From Mageeibacillus sp. UBA1212 (GTDB lineage: Bacteria; Bacillota; Clostridia; UBA1212): DNA of 64,000 nt. This document shows positions 8,359 through 17,491 of this stretch, one piece after another. A program made the position numbers and the translations under genes. Every line of letters starts with the position of its first letter. Position 1 is the stretch's first letter. Under the pieces are notes generated by a model. The model had not been told where the DNA came from. It did no database searches and was given only the letters and a program-made list of their open reading frames with translations. Location: the NCBI GenBank assembly GCA_002309655.1, contig DBXM01000003.1, positions 16,382 to 80,381 on the forward strand. The letters run 5' to 3'.

Positions 8359-10203
8359 TTATTTCCCGTTTTCCTCTTCCGCCAGCGCCCTGTAGTCGAT
8401 CTTCCCCACCAGCGTTTTCGGGAGGCTGTCGCGGAACTCGATCTCCTTCGGCACCGCCAGCCGGAGCATGCGTTCCCTGCAGTACGCCCGCAGTTCCTCC
8501 GAGAGCGCCGCGCTGCCCGTGTAGCCCTCTTTCAGGACCACGAAGGCCTTCACGCGCTCCATTTTGTAGTCGTCCTTCACGCCGATAACGCAGCACAAAT
8601 GCACCGCCGGGTGGCCCGCGAGAACCGTCTCCACCTGCGTCGGGTAGACGTTGTAGCCCGAGGTCACGATGACCCTCTTAAGCCGCTGCCGGAAGTACAC
8701 AAAACCCTCCTCGTCCATCATCCCCAGGTCGCCGGTGTGCAGCCACACGAGGCCGTCTTCGTGAACGCGCAGCGCCGTGGCGGTCTCCTCCGGTTCGTTG
8801 ATGTAACCCTTCATGACAGAGGGTCCGCGCAGGCAGATCTCGCCCTCCTCGCCCCTTGCCGCGGGAATGACCGTTCCCGGCTTCGTGACCGTGTAGTAGG
8901 TGTCCGGGTATGGAATGCCGATGCTGCCCCTGCGGCTGTAGCTCGGCGGCGTCAGGCAGGAAGCGGTAACGCACTCGGTGGTGCCGTAGCCTTCTCTTAT
9001 CTGCACCTTCGCGCCGTGGGCCTTCAAAAACGCGTCCACCCGGTCCTTCAGCTCGGGAAGCAGCACGTCGCCGCCGGAGTAGACCCCCTTCAGGAACGAC
9101 AGGTCCGCCTTCTCGAGCTTCTCCGTCCTCAGGAGCGCCTCGAAAAGAGTGGGCACGCCGGGAATGAAATTCGGCTTCTTCTTTTTCAGGACCTTCGCGT
9201 AGCCCTCCACCGAAAACCGCGGCACAAGAACGCACTCAATGCCGAAAACCAGCGGCATGTGGACGCCGATTCCCAGACCGAAGCCGTGGAAGAGAGGCAT
9301 CACCGACAGCATCCTGAGGCCGGGAACCCTTGTCTCGCCGCTTGCCGCCAGCGTCTGATAGGCCTCCGCGCAGAGGTTGAGGTCGGTGAGCATAATGCCC
9401 TTCGGGGTGCCGGTGGTGCCGCCGCTGTAGAGAATGACGGCTGTCTCGTCTTCACGCTTGCCCTCCGCGAAACCGTAGCGGACCGCCTCCGAGCCGGCTT
9501 TTATTTCAGTTATTTTGGTTTTATTTCCCGTTTTTCCGCCGTTTTTCGCGCTTTTTCCGCCGGAAATGAACTTTTTCCACGTAATTGCGCCGTCGGGAAC
9601 GCGTTTCAGCTCTTCAGGTTTCTTCACGGCAATCTTGACTGCCGCAGCTTTAATTAGTCCGAGGGCGTCGGCCGCGCTTGTTACGACCGTCGTTATCTTC
9701 CTGCCGAGTATTTCGCCCGCCTTTTGGGCCGCCCTGTAGTTTTTCCCGAAAAACATGTCGAGGGTCACCAGCGCGACGCTCTTCGAGAGGGTCAGGTACT
9801 GGACGATCTCGTTCTCGGAGGACAGCGGGTGGATCATGCTCGGAACCGCACCGATCTTGCTGAGGCCGTAGAAGCAGAACAGCGCCTGGGGCACGTTGGG
9901 CAGCGAAATCGTGACCGCGTCGCCCTTCCCGATGCCCATGGCCGTGAACGCGTCCGCCGCCTCGCCGGTCTTCCTCAAAAACTCGTTGAACGAATAAATG
10001 CGCCCCTCGAAGTCGACTGCCGGCTCGTTCCCGAACTTCGCGGCGCTGTCCTCCACGGCCTCGTAAAGCGTTTTCCGCGGGTAGTCGAGAATGAACGATT
10101 CGTTCCCGTAGTACTTTTTCCAGCATTCAAAAGCCGCGTCCGCCGCCTCCGCGGGAACCTTCTCAGGCTTCCGGAAATATTTATTGTCCGTTTGTTTTTC
10201 CAT
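8359..10203 (-). CDS. AMP-forming acyl-CoA ligase/synthetase family enzyme
   Basis: Adenylates a carboxylic acid and usually transfers it to CoA. ANL-superfamily motifs are clear: P-loop YSGGTTGTPKGIM (about 270), YGTTE (about 420), the ATP-binding GDLGMMDEEGFVYF, hinge RLKRVIVTSGYNVYP and the C-terminal catalytic lysine region LPKTLVGKIDY. I choose the ATG at 10203, preceded by AGAGGA, over an in-frame start 54 bases upstream that lacks one. An atypical Gly/Lys/Asn-rich insert lies ahead of the P-loop and is encoded by a TTTTCC-type repeat (9512-9571). Substrate is unknown; medium- or long-chain fatty acid is a guess. Confidence 0.88.
   Translation of the reverse strand: MEKQTDNKYFRKPEKVPAEAADAAFECWKKYYGNESFILDYPRKTLYEAVEDSAAKFGNEPAVDFEGRIYSFNEFLRKTGEAADAFTAMGIGKGDAVTISLPNVPQALFCFYGLSKIGAVPSMIHPLSSENEIVQYLTLSKSVALVTLDMFFGKNYRAAQKAGEILGRKITTVVTSAADALGLIKAAAVKIAVKKPEELKRVPDGAITWKKFISGGKSAKNGGKTGNKTKITEIKAGSEAVRYGFAEGKREDETAVILYSGGTTGTPKGIMLTDLNLCAEAYQTLAASGETRVPGLRMLSVMPLFHGFGLGIGVHMPLVFGIECVLVPRFSVEGYAKVLKKKKPNFIPGVPTLFEALLRTEKLEKADLSFLKGVYSGGDVLLPELKDRVDAFLKAHGAKVQIREGYGTTECVTASCLTPPSYSRRGSIGIPYPDTYYTVTKPGTVIPAARGEEGEICLRGPSVMKGYINEPEETATALRVHEDGLVWLHTGDLGMMDEEGFVYFRQRLKRVIVTSGYNVYPTQVETVLAGHPAVHLCCVIGVKDDYKMERVKAFVVLKEGYTGSAALSEELRAYCRERMLRLAVPKEIEFRDSLPKTLVGKIDYRALAEEENGK
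9512..9571. repeat. TTTTCC-family repeat inside the ligase gene
   Basis: About six blocks of 10 bp (such as TTATTTCCCG, TTTTTCCGCC, CTTTTTCCGC) run through the coding region on the plus strand. They encode a Lys/Gly/Asn-rich linker not expected in the enzyme family. The same block spacing occurs at 14961-15020 and 30711-30760. Confidence 0.6.
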
Positions 10204-10602
10204 ATTTTCCTCTTTTTTTCCGCTTGTAAAGCGCGCTCCCCGCCGCCGGGCCTTCACCGCCCCTGTGCGCCGGACGTCTTACCGCTATTATACCGCACGG
10301 GCAAAAAAAAACAAGCGGCCGAAGGGGGTCGACCGCCTGCATTAAAGGGAAAAGGGGTAATTAATGATCGCAGCTTATGAAAAAAGGAAAGGAGTTTGCA
10401 ATTCGCCACATCATTTAGGAGGAGGTTACTGCGATCATTTTCCGTGCGCGGGATTCTGTCAGGTCCCGCCTACGGTTATAATTATACTCAGATTCATTGA
10501 AAAAACCTTAAAGCGTTTTAAGCGGCCGGAAAATATCGGGAAATGCAGGGAAATGGCCGGAAAATGAAGGAAAAACGCTTCGCGCCAGTATGTTTCAGAG
10601 CT
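10204..10602. other. Intergenic region between ligase and hydrogenase genes
   Basis: Holds a promoter for the ligase gene (10287-10314) and, near the hydrogenase stop codon, a TTTTCC-family repeat at about 10522-10576 with two copies of GGCCGGAAAAT and the motif GGGAAATG. A short plus-strand frame here (from 10364) shows no family and is not called. Confidence 0.5.
10287..10314 (-). promoter_or_regulatory. Promoter of the acyl-CoA ligase gene
   Basis: On the minus strand TTGTTT (10309-10314) and a perfect TATAAT (10287-10292) are 16 bases apart. A T-tract lies inside the spacer. Confidence 0.6.
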
Positions 10603-12051
10603 TTACGAAAGCTTCGCGCCGGCCTTTGCGGTGTCGGTTATGCGCTTCCCGCGAACCTCCTCCGCGTGCCTCGACAGGAGCACGAACGACTCGTTGCCCG
10701 GATGCCTCAGCGCCACCGGACCGTTCACGCAGCCGCCCACGCACGCCATTCCCTCAAGGAAGTTTCCCTCAGGCCTGCCGTACGCGATCTTTTTGAGCGC
10801 TTTAATGCACTCCTCGCTGCCGCTGCACACGACCGGCTGGATTCCGAACCTGTCGTCCGGGTGCTCGGGCTGCTCCATAAGCGCACCGGTGACCGCCGCC
10901 GTAACGCCACCCGACTGCGCGAAATTCCTGCCGTAGAACGTCGCATCGTCGTAGGGCTCCGTTCCGCACTCCGCCGGGTCGATCTTTTTCGCCTCAAAAA
11001 GCGCGTCCATCTCTTCAAAAGTGATCGCGTTGTCGACAAAAGGCCGCACCTTTTCGAGCTGCACCTCTGCTTTTTTGGCCGTGCAGGGCCCTATGAAAAC
11101 GGTTTTCGCCGCCGGAAGCTGCATTTTAACGTTCATCGCGGCCATAACCATCGGCGAAGGCGTCTCGGAGATCTTGTCCGCAAGCTCCGGGAATTTCTTC
11201 TCGACAAGCGCCACAAAAGCCGGGCAGCACGAGCTGAAAAGCGTTCCCTTCTCCGCGAGCTCGGGCGCCTCGTGCGCCGCCGTCATATCCGCTCCGAGCG
11301 CCGCCTCGACAACGTCGGTAAACCCGAGCTTAAGGAGCGCTGCCGCCACCTGCGCGGGTCTGACGGTCTTGTACTGGGCCGCCACGGACGGAGCAACGAT
11401 CGCGACAAGCCTCGCCTTCGGGTCGGCCTCCGCCTCCTTCAGGAACCTGATCGTATCGAGCATGAACGACTTGTCCATGATCGCGCCGAACGGACACTGG
11501 TAAACGCAGGCGCCGCACGACGTGCAGTTTTCGTAATTTATCGTCGCGGCGCCGTCCTCGTCCATTCCGATGGCACCGGTTTTGCAGGCGTTTTCGCACG
11601 GGCGCCTGTAGTTGATGATCGCGCCGTAAGGGCAGACCTGCGCGCATTTTCCGCACTGGATGCACTTTTTGTTGTCGATCCTGGCGCGCTGACTGTCGCC
11701 GAAGCTGATCGACTTCGTGGGGCAGGCAGCCTCGCACCTGTGCGCAATGCATCCGCGGCAGTTGTCCGTGACCTGGTAGCCGCCCTTCGCGCACTCGTCG
11801 CACGCGATGCTGATAACCTCGATAACGTTGGGGTTCGCCTTGTCGCCGCCCATCGCGAGCTTGACCCTCTCGGCCAGAATCGCCCGCTCCTTGTAGACGC
11901 AGCAGCGCATGGTCGGCTTCGTCCCGGGAATGATCTTCTTGGGGATGTCGAGAATGCTCTCGGCCAGTGTCCCCTCGAAGGCCGCCTCCGCCACGTACCT
12001 CAGGACCATCGATTTCAAATATTGCACCCGTGATTCAAATCTTTCGGCCAT
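10603..12051 (-). CDS. Monomeric [FeFe] hydrogenase, group-B-like
   Basis: Iron-sulfur enzyme of 482 residues. The N-terminal half has cysteine sets for several [4Fe-4S] clusters (CDEC at 84-87, CRGC at 98-101, CIQCGKCAQVC at 130-140, CTSCGACVYQC at 176-186). The C-terminal half has the three H-cluster loops in variant form: SSCCPAF (275/276), GPCTAKKAEV (323) and EGMACVGGCVNG (437/441). The Ser in place of Thr in loop 1 and GPC in place of MPC in loop 2 fit the group B family rather than the classical HydA type. No HydE/F/G maturases or NADH-linked subunits are in the window. H2 evolution, uptake or sensing cannot be told apart. Confidence 0.9.
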   Translation of the reverse strand: MAERFESRVQYLKSMVLRYVAEAAFEGTLAESILDIPKKIIPGTKPTMRCCVYKERAILAERVKLAMGGDKANPNVIEVISIACDECAKGGYQVTDNCRGCIAHRCEAACPTKSISFGDSQRARIDNKKCIQCGKCAQVCPYGAIINYRRPCENACKTGAIGMDEDGAATINYENCTSCGACVYQCPFGAIMDKSFMLDTIRFLKEAEADPKARLVAIVAPSVAAQYKTVRPAQVAAALLKLGFTDVVEAALGADMTAAHEAPELAEKGTLFSSCCPAFVALVEKKFPELADKISETPSPMVMAAMNVKMQLPAAKTVFIGPCTAKKAEVQLEKVRPFVDNAITFEEMDALFEAKKIDPAECGTEPYDDATFYGRNFAQSGGVTAAVTGALMEQPEHPDDRFGIQPVVCSGSEECIKALKKIAYGRPEGNFLEGMACVGGCVNGPVALRHPGNESFVLLSRHAEEVRGKRITDTAKAGAKLS

Positions 12052-12106
12052 ATCTTACTGTCAACCTGCCACTTTTTTACTTATAAAGCGTTCTGCGCGC
12101 TTCTTC

Positions 12107-12136
12107 GCCGCTTGCGTAAAGAGCATTAAAGCAGCG
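12107..12136 (-). repeat. 30-bp 3'-flank element, copy 2
   Basis: Begins one base after the stop codon of the membrane-protein gene (12138), in the sense of that gene. 28 of 30 positions match 1604-1633. The shared core is ATGCTCTTTACGCAAGCGGC. Confidence 0.7.
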
Positions 12137-12137
12137 C

Positions 12138-14132
12138 TTACTTTATCTTAAATATCTCCACGCCGTCCTTGTTGTAGACGCACTCGTAGTTTTCCCGGAA
12201 ATAACTGTCTATTAGCGAGCCGCCGAACTTCCCGCGCTCGTAGTCGCCCACGTAGACGTAGTCGATTCCCGCCGCCTCTTTGTTGCTCTCGAAGTCCTCC
12301 GCGCTCGTAAACATCTTGCACATCAGCGACTCGCGGCTCTGGTAGCTCACGCCGTGGAAGTACAGGAACGTTCCCGCGCCGACGTAGATGTTGCGGCCGG
12401 TGAGCGACGCAATCGCGTTGTTGTGGTTGTTGGCGCACAGGAACACGTCCTTCGGGTCGGTGTTGGCCTCGATCCATTCCGCCGCCGCCACGTTCCGCGG
12501 GTTGTAGAGCTGGTACGCGTAGCCGGTGTCCTTCTCCTTATTCCTGTAGGAGGAGACGAACTCGCGGGCGATGGTGAGGGCGCCCGACACCGTCATGACG
12601 ACGATGAGAATTCCCGCCAGCAACCGGATGCCGCGGATGCCCTTGAGCTTTTCGAAGCACTTTCCGAGGAAATCCGCCACCATGACCACCATAAAGAGGT
12701 ACCACACGAAGAACAGCTTGATGTTGTCGTAGAGGTTCGGCTGGAACACGATGAGTTCCGCCACGATGAATATCAGGAACGGCCCCACGTACACGAGCTT
12801 TTTCCGCCCCTCGGCGCTCAGGAACGCCGTCGGAATGAGCAACGCCGCCAGTCCCAGGTTCTTCACCCAGAACCATATCCAGCTGTCGCCGGCGCCGCTG
12901 TTCACCCAGTTGAACACGAAGCGCAGGAAGTTCTCGCCGCCAACCGCGTTGAACGTCCAGATCAGCAGCTGAGGCACCGAAATCGCCAGCGCGGGAATGC
13001 CGAACATCAGCCAGCCGGTAATCGTATTCTTGTTGAACTTGTCCCTGATGCAGCTGACGATAATCCAGCCGAAGGCGATGATTCCCGCCGCAAAATACGA
13101 GTGGGTGTGGATCATCGGCAGAAGCCCCGCCAGCACGCCGGCCGCGAGATAGTAGCTCTTCTTCCCTTTAAAGACCGCCTCGTGAAGCACGCAGAGCACC
13201 GCGAACAGGCACATCCAGCCGAAAAGCGTCGCCCTCTGGGGCAGCAGCATGTCGGCGATCACGTTGGTCCAGCGGACGTTCTCGCTGGTGAGGTTGGTAG
13301 GCGTCTCGTAGAACGCAGTGAATATTCTCGTGAAATTCTTAGGGTTCGTCTTCGTGCCGTCGAGGAAGTAGAATATGCCGAAGCCGCCGTCGAGCAGGAA
13401 GAAAACGTAGGCCAGCGCCGTCCTTCCCGGTTTTTCGAGAATGGACTCCGCCAGGTACCACGTTCCCATGAACACGAACAGGAACGCGAAAAACATCGGC
13501 ACCATGTAGGCAGTCTTCACGGACGACCCGAAGAGCAGCAGCGAGGCCGAAATCGAGTCGCACAGGAACGGGTAGTTGAGCGGTTCAACGCCGCCCATCA
13601 GCGAATACGTCGGCGGGAAGTTCTGCTGCCTGGCGATGCTCGTAATGAAGCCCAGGTGCATGTTCATGTCGCCGTAGGTGCACTGCCCGGTGTAGTACGC
13701 GCCGTCGTCGTAAACCAGCGTGTGGGACGCCACCAGAATCACCGCCATGACCGTGAACGGCACCACGCACGCCAGCATCGCCGCGTCCTTCTTCGTGAAC
13801 TTCGTGAAGTATTTCCGGAACGGAATTCCCAGCGCCTGCCAAAGATCCGTCACCGGCTCGCCGCAGGACACGCCTTTTTTTCGCGCGAAGACCGCCTTCC
13901 CGGCAACGAGAACCGCCACCGTAACGAAGGCCAGCGCCATGCCGAGAAAATGCGACACTTCAGTGAACCCCGCCGCGAACGAGAAGGGCACGTGGGACCA
14001 CATGAGCAGCATCATTCCCGTCACGCCGCCGAGCCAAAGCTTTTTGAACCACGACTCCGACTCCGCGAACATTACCGCTCCCGCGACCGCGCCGAGTATT
14101 ATGTAATATGCAAATAACAGTATTCCCGCCAT
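12138..14132 (-). CDS. Polytopic membrane protein, GT-C glycosyltransferase-like
   Basis: 664 residues with about 14 hydrophobic segments spread over the length and a soluble C-terminal domain of about 120 residues (from about 545). An extracytoplasmic loop near residue 150 contains GDMNMHLGFITSIARQ, followed by PLNYPFLCDSISASLL, a layout like GT-C enzymes that use polyprenyl-linked sugars and have an acidic residue in the first large loop. No precise family could be assigned, so the glycosyltransferase role is inference. GGAAGGG lies 8 bases before the ATG. Confidence 0.7.
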   Translation of the reverse strand: MAGILLFAYYIILGAVAGAVMFAESESWFKKLWLGGVTGMMLLMWSHVPFSFAAGFTEVSHFLGMALAFVTVAVLVAGKAVFARKKGVSCGEPVTDLWQALGIPFRKYFTKFTKKDAAMLACVVPFTVMAVILVASHTLVYDDGAYYTGQCTYGDMNMHLGFITSIARQQNFPPTYSLMGGVEPLNYPFLCDSISASLLLFGSSVKTAYMVPMFFAFLFVFMGTWYLAESILEKPGRTALAYVFFLLDGGFGIFYFLDGTKTNPKNFTRIFTAFYETPTNLTSENVRWTNVIADMLLPQRATLFGWMCLFAVLCVLHEAVFKGKKSYYLAAGVLAGLLPMIHTHSYFAAGIIAFGWIIVSCIRDKFNKNTITGWLMFGIPALAISVPQLLIWTFNAVGGENFLRFVFNWVNSGAGDSWIWFWVKNLGLAALLIPTAFLSAEGRKKLVYVGPFLIFIVAELIVFQPNLYDNIKLFFVWYLFMVVMVADFLGKCFEKLKGIRGIRLLAGILIVVMTVSGALTIAREFVSSYRNKEKDTGYAYQLYNPRNVAAAEWIEANTDPKDVFLCANNHNNAIASLTGRNIYVGAGTFLYFHGVSYQSRESLMCKMFTSAEDFESNKEAAGIDYVYVGDYERGKFGGSLIDSYFRENYECVYNKDGVEIFKIK

Positions 14133-14224
14133 TTGTTGACCCTTCCCGCTTGAATACTAATTAAACCGCTGCCTGCGCCAAGAACCGGAAACCTGCGTTC
14201 CGGCGAATCATTTCATATTCCCGT

Positions 14225-14914
14225 TCAGTCTTTTGCAGGGGGATACTCGTTGCAGAGCAAACGATACGGAGCCTCGTCCTCTTCGATCTCCGGGAACCTT
14301 CCCGCCGGCGGGTTGAACCGGTTGTCGTTGTTGTCGTCGTTGCACTGGCTGACCTCGCCCAGGAGCACGTCGCCCGTTCCCGGCTCCACCGAGAAGTCGT
14401 GGTACATGCGCTGCTGGATGTGAATGCTCTCGCCGGGAGTGAGCCTGACCTGCGTTCCCGCCGGCACCGTGTATGTTCTGCCGTCGCAGTGAACGGTCAC
14501 GTCGGACTCGTAGTCGATCTCCTCGTCGGGAAGCGAGTTGTAGACCCTGATAAGGATGTTGCCGCCGCCGCGGTTGATGATGTCTTCGGTCTTGTACCAG
14601 TGGAAGTGGTTGAGGGAGTACTGGCCGTCCTTCACGAACAGCAGCTTCTCCGCGTAAACCTTCGGGTACTTGTCCGCCATCAGGCGGTTGCCGTTGCGGA
14701 TGGTGATGAGCGCCATGCCCACCTTGTCGTAGTTGCCCATGCCGTAGTCGGTGATGTCCCAGCCCAGCATGCAGTCGCGAATTTCGTCGTATTCATGACC
14801 CAGGGTCTGCCACTGCTCGGGCGTGAAGTGGCAAAAAGGCGGGAGCTTGAATTTGCACTCCTCAATCTTTGCCTCGAGTTCTTTCAGCGCCTTGTTGACT
14901 TCTGATCTCTTCAT
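14225..14914 (-). CDS. D-lyxose ketol-isomerase (cupin type)
   Basis: Interconverts D-lyxose and D-xylulose (and possibly D-mannose and D-fructose). The 229 residues match the family over their whole length. Metal-binding residues are visible in LNHFHWYKTEDIINRGGG (His103, His105, Glu110) and in RMYHDF near residue 173. The start is the ATG at 14914, with GGAGG 7 bases upstream. An in-frame upstream start at 15070 would add 52 residues encoded by simple TTTTCC repeats and is rejected. It fits a pentose/deoxysugar catabolic role together with the importer at 3.2-8.0 kb, but the two are not adjacent. Confidence 0.9.
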   Translation of the reverse strand: MKRSEVNKALKELEAKIEECKFKLPPFCHFTPEQWQTLGHEYDEIRDCMLGWDITDYGMGNYDKVGMALITIRNGNRLMADKYPKVYAEKLLFVKDGQYSLNHFHWYKTEDIINRGGGNILIRVYNSLPDEEIDYESDVTVHCDGRTYTVPAGTQVRLTPGESIHIQQRMYHDFSVEPGTGDVLLGEVSQCNDDNNDNRFNPPAGRFPEIEEDEAPYRLLCNEYPPAKD

Positions 14915-14960
14915 TTTTCTGCCTCCGTTAAGTATATTTTCCGTCACGTCAATTCGTGAA

Positions 14961-15020
14961 TTATTTTCCGCGATTTTCCGCCGTTTCCCGCGTTTTTCCG
15001 CGATTTTCCGGCATTTCCCG
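14961..15020. repeat. 10-bp periodic TTTTCC array upstream of the lyxose isomerase gene
   Basis: Six consecutive 10-bp blocks on the plus strand: TTATTTTCCG, CGATTTTCCG, CCGTTTCCCG, CGTTTTTCCG, CGATTTTCCG, GCATTTCCCG. Further related blocks continue to about 15055. It lies in the leader of the isomerase gene. Confidence 0.8.
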
Positions 15021-15101
15021 CGCTTTCTAACTTTTTCATTTTCCGCCATTTTTGCGACTCCTGCAGTCATTTAGTCTCAAAAATCCGCCGTCAGGATTAT
15101 A

Positions 15102-16301
15102 TCAGTACCCCGACTCGACCTGGATCACCGCGTGAAGCGTCCTGTCCTCCTCGGCCAGCCTTCGCGCCACAAATTCCTCCGCCTCGCGCCTTCTCGCGTA
15201 AGGGGTTTCCGCCGGCACCACCATGTCGAAAATGAGATTCACGCGCTCCTCGCCGTCGGTAATTCTGAAATCGTGGATCGAATAGGCTTCGTCAAATTCC
15301 TTGCAGATCGACTCCGCCAGCGCCTTCAAAGCGTCGACGCGGGGGCTGTCGTTCACGACCGGGTCCATGTGGATGACGAGAACGATTCCCAGCTGTTCGC
15401 GCGCCTCCGTCTCGATCCGGTCGATGGTCTCGTGAATTTCCACGATGTCGCCCTTGTAAGGCACCTCCGCGTGGGCCGACGCGATGACTCTTCCCGGCCC
15501 GTAGTCGTGAACGATCAGGTCGTGAACGCCGAGAATGTCCTTCCCGCCAAGCACCAGTTCCTCGATGCTCTTGACCAGGTCCGGATCCGGCGGCCCGCCC
15601 AGCAGCAGGCCCACGACCTCCTTCGCCATCGAGAAGCCGTTCCAGATGATGAGCAGCGAAACCAGCACGCCGATGATGCCGTCAAAGGGAATTTTCGACC
15701 AGAACGTGCCCTCGAAGGCCTTCCCGCCGAAAACCATCGTGAGAATCGCGCCGGCAATGACCGCCAGCGTCGAAAAGCAGTCGCTGATGCTGTCCCGCGC
15801 GGTCGCCTCGAGAAGCGAAGAGCCGATTTTCTTGCCCAGGTAGCGGTTGTAGACGAACATCCACACCTTCACGAGTATCGACGCCGCGAGGATCAAAATG
15901 AGCGGCACGGACAGCGCCACGGGCTTCGGGTCGATAATGCCCTCCACCGACGTTTTCAGAAGCTCCACGCCGAAAACCATGATCAGCATGGCCATCACCA
16001 GCGACGCGATGTACTCGATCCTGCCGTGGCCGAACGGGTGGTCCTTGTCCGGATGCTTGTCGCTCAGCCTCGCGCCCGCGATTGACACCACGGAAGTCCC
16101 CATGTCCGACAGGTTGTTGAACGCGTCCGACGTGATTGAAATACTGGCCGTGATGATTCCCACCGCCAGCTTCACGGCGAAAAGGAACGCGTTGCAGCAG
16201 ATTCCCAGAACGCCGGAAAGCGTCATGTACCTCGCCCTAACCTTCGGGTCGCCGGTATTTTCGTAGTCCTTTACGAATTTTCTAACCAGCAGCTTGATCA
16301 C
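15102..16301 (-). CDS. Cation diffusion facilitator family transporter
   Basis: Proton-driven divalent metal exporter (Zn, Mn, Fe or Co) of 399 residues. The N-terminal domain has six membrane segments with the metal site TSDAFNNLSD (Asp59, Asp66) and the family motif HPFGHGRIEYIAS (about 88-100). A cytoplasmic C-terminal domain (ZT_dimer) follows, with a second domain-like extension after residue 310 that holds few metal-binding residues. Its start overlaps the end of the aminotransferase gene by 4 bases (16298-16301), so the two are co-translated. Metal specificity cannot be read from the sequence with confidence. Confidence 0.92.
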   Translation of the reverse strand: MIKLLVRKFVKDYENTGDPKVRARYMTLSGVLGICCNAFLFAVKLAVGIITASISITSDAFNNLSDMGTSVVSIAGARLSDKHPDKDHPFGHGRIEYIASLVMAMLIMVFGVELLKTSVEGIIDPKPVALSVPLILILAASILVKVWMFVYNRYLGKKIGSSLLEATARDSISDCFSTLAVIAGAILTMVFGGKAFEGTFWSKIPFDGIIGVLVSLLIIWNGFSMAKEVVGLLLGGPPDPDLVKSIEELVLGGKDILGVHDLIVHDYGPGRVIASAHAEVPYKGDIVEIHETIDRIETEAREQLGIVLVIHMDPVVNDSPRVDALKALAESICKEFDEAYSIHDFRITDGEERVNLIFDMVVPAETPYARRREAEEFVARRLAEEDRTLHAVIQVESGY

Positions 16302-17491
16302 TTTCCGTACGCCTCCGCAAGCAGCCTGAACTTCTCGATCGACCGCTCAACCTTGCCGGTGGGCTGGCAGAACGCAATCCGGAAATGCCCGGGGCAGCCG
16401 AAGCCGTCGCCGGGAACAAGCACCAGCTCGAATTTTTTCGCCTTTTCGCAAAACGCGACGGCATCGGGTTCGAGAGATCTCGGGAACGCGTAGAACGTGC
16501 CACCCGGCTCAACGCAGAAGTAGCCCGCGTCGATCAGCCCTTTATAGAGGATGTCCTTATTGGTCTGGTAGACCGAAAGGTCCGCGGTCGCGCCTGTAGT
16601 GCGGCCGATGACTTCCTGGTAGAGCGAAGGAACGCCCACGTACGCCAGGTCCCTTGCCGCCGCGCCCAGCACCCTCAGAATGATGTCCGCGTCCTCGCAC
16701 CTGTCCGTGAACGCCACGTACCCGATCCTCTCGCCGGGAATCGACATGGCTTTGCTGTAGGAGTAGCACACGAGCGTGTTGTCGTAGTAGTGCGGCACGT
16801 AGGGCACCGAAAAGCCCTTGAAAACGATCTCCCTGTAGGGTTCGTCGGAAATGATATAAATACTGTGCCCGAATTCTTTCTGCTTCTCGAGCAGAAGTGC
16901 GGCCAGCTTTTTAATGGTCTCTTCGCTGTAGACGGCGCCGCTCGGGTTGTTGGGCGAGTTGATCAGCACCGCCCGCGTGTGTTCGCTTAGCGCCTTTTCG
17001 AGCTCGTCAAAATCAATCTGGAACGACTCGATCTCGGGCTTGATCACGTTCAGCTTGACGCCCGCGCTCCTCGCGTAGACTCCGTACTCCGGAAAATACG
17101 GCGCGAACGTAATTATCTCGTCGCCGACCCCGGGGTCTGAGACCGCCCTGATGCAGAGCGTAACAGCCGCTGCCGCGCCGATCGTCATAAAAATATTCTT
17201 CTCGGTGTAGTCCGTTCCGAAACGCCCGTTGAGCTCCTCCGCGATCGCTTTTCTGACAGCGGGAATGCCCTCCGCGCTCGGGTAGCCGTGCGTTTTGACC
17301 GGGTCCTCGTTCTCGAGAATGTCCTCTGCCGCCTCAAAAATGCACTCCGGCGACGGCACGCTCGGATTCCCGATACTGAAATCGAAAACGTTCTCCGCCC
17401 CGATTTCCGCCGCCCGCGCCTTGCTGTATTCAAAAAGCTCGCGAATGGCGGACCTCGCGTTCACGTTTTTGCTGTAGTTTTTGGAAAGCAT
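16298..17491 (-). CDS. Pyridoxal-phosphate aminotransferase, class I/II
   Basis: 397-residue fold-type I PLP enzyme. Visible features are FDFSIGNPSVPSPE at the N-terminus, NNPSGAVYS, ISDEPYREIVF (the Asp binding the pyridine nitrogen) and the Schiff-base lysine in SYSKAMSIPGERIGYV. The C-terminal Arg region is PGDGFGCPGHFRIAFCQP. The amino donor is unspecified; aspartate/aromatic-type is likely. It is translationally coupled to the CDF gene downstream. Confidence 0.9.
   Translation of the reverse strand: MLSKNYSKNVNARSAIRELFEYSKARAAEIGAENVFDFSIGNPSVPSPECIFEAAEDILENEDPVKTHGYPSAEGIPAVRKAIAEELNGRFGTDYTEKNIFMTIGAAAAVTLCIRAVSDPGVGDEIITFAPYFPEYGVYARSAGVKLNVIKPEIESFQIDFDELEKALSEHTRAVLINSPNNPSGAVYSEETIKKLAALLLEKQKEFGHSIYIISDEPYREIVFKGFSVPYVPHYYDNTLVCYSYSKAMSIPGERIGYVAFTDRCEDADIILRVLGAAARDLAYVGVPSLYQEVIGRTTGATADLSVYQTNKDILYKGLIDAGYFCVEPGGTFYAFPRSLEPDAVAFCEKAKKFELVLVPGDGFGCPGHFRIAFCQPTGKVERSIEKFRLLAEAYGK

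Noticed and set aside
8290..9657. Long plus-strand open frame opposite the ligase
   Set aside because: Shadow of the acyl-CoA ligase gene; lacks any recognisable domain.
10543..12033. Long plus-strand open frame opposite the hydrogenase
   Set aside because: The minus frame has all hydrogenase cysteine motifs; the plus frame is a shadow of Arg/Leu-rich composition.
12354..14117. Long plus-strand open frame opposite the membrane protein gene
   Set aside because: Arg/His/Gln-rich shadow of a GC-rich minus-strand gene; no Shine-Dalgarno, no family resemblance.
15000..15070. Upstream in-frame start for lyxose isomerase
   Set aside because: Would add a Lys/Arg-rich tail read through 10-bp repeats; ATG at 14914 has GGAGG and matches family length.
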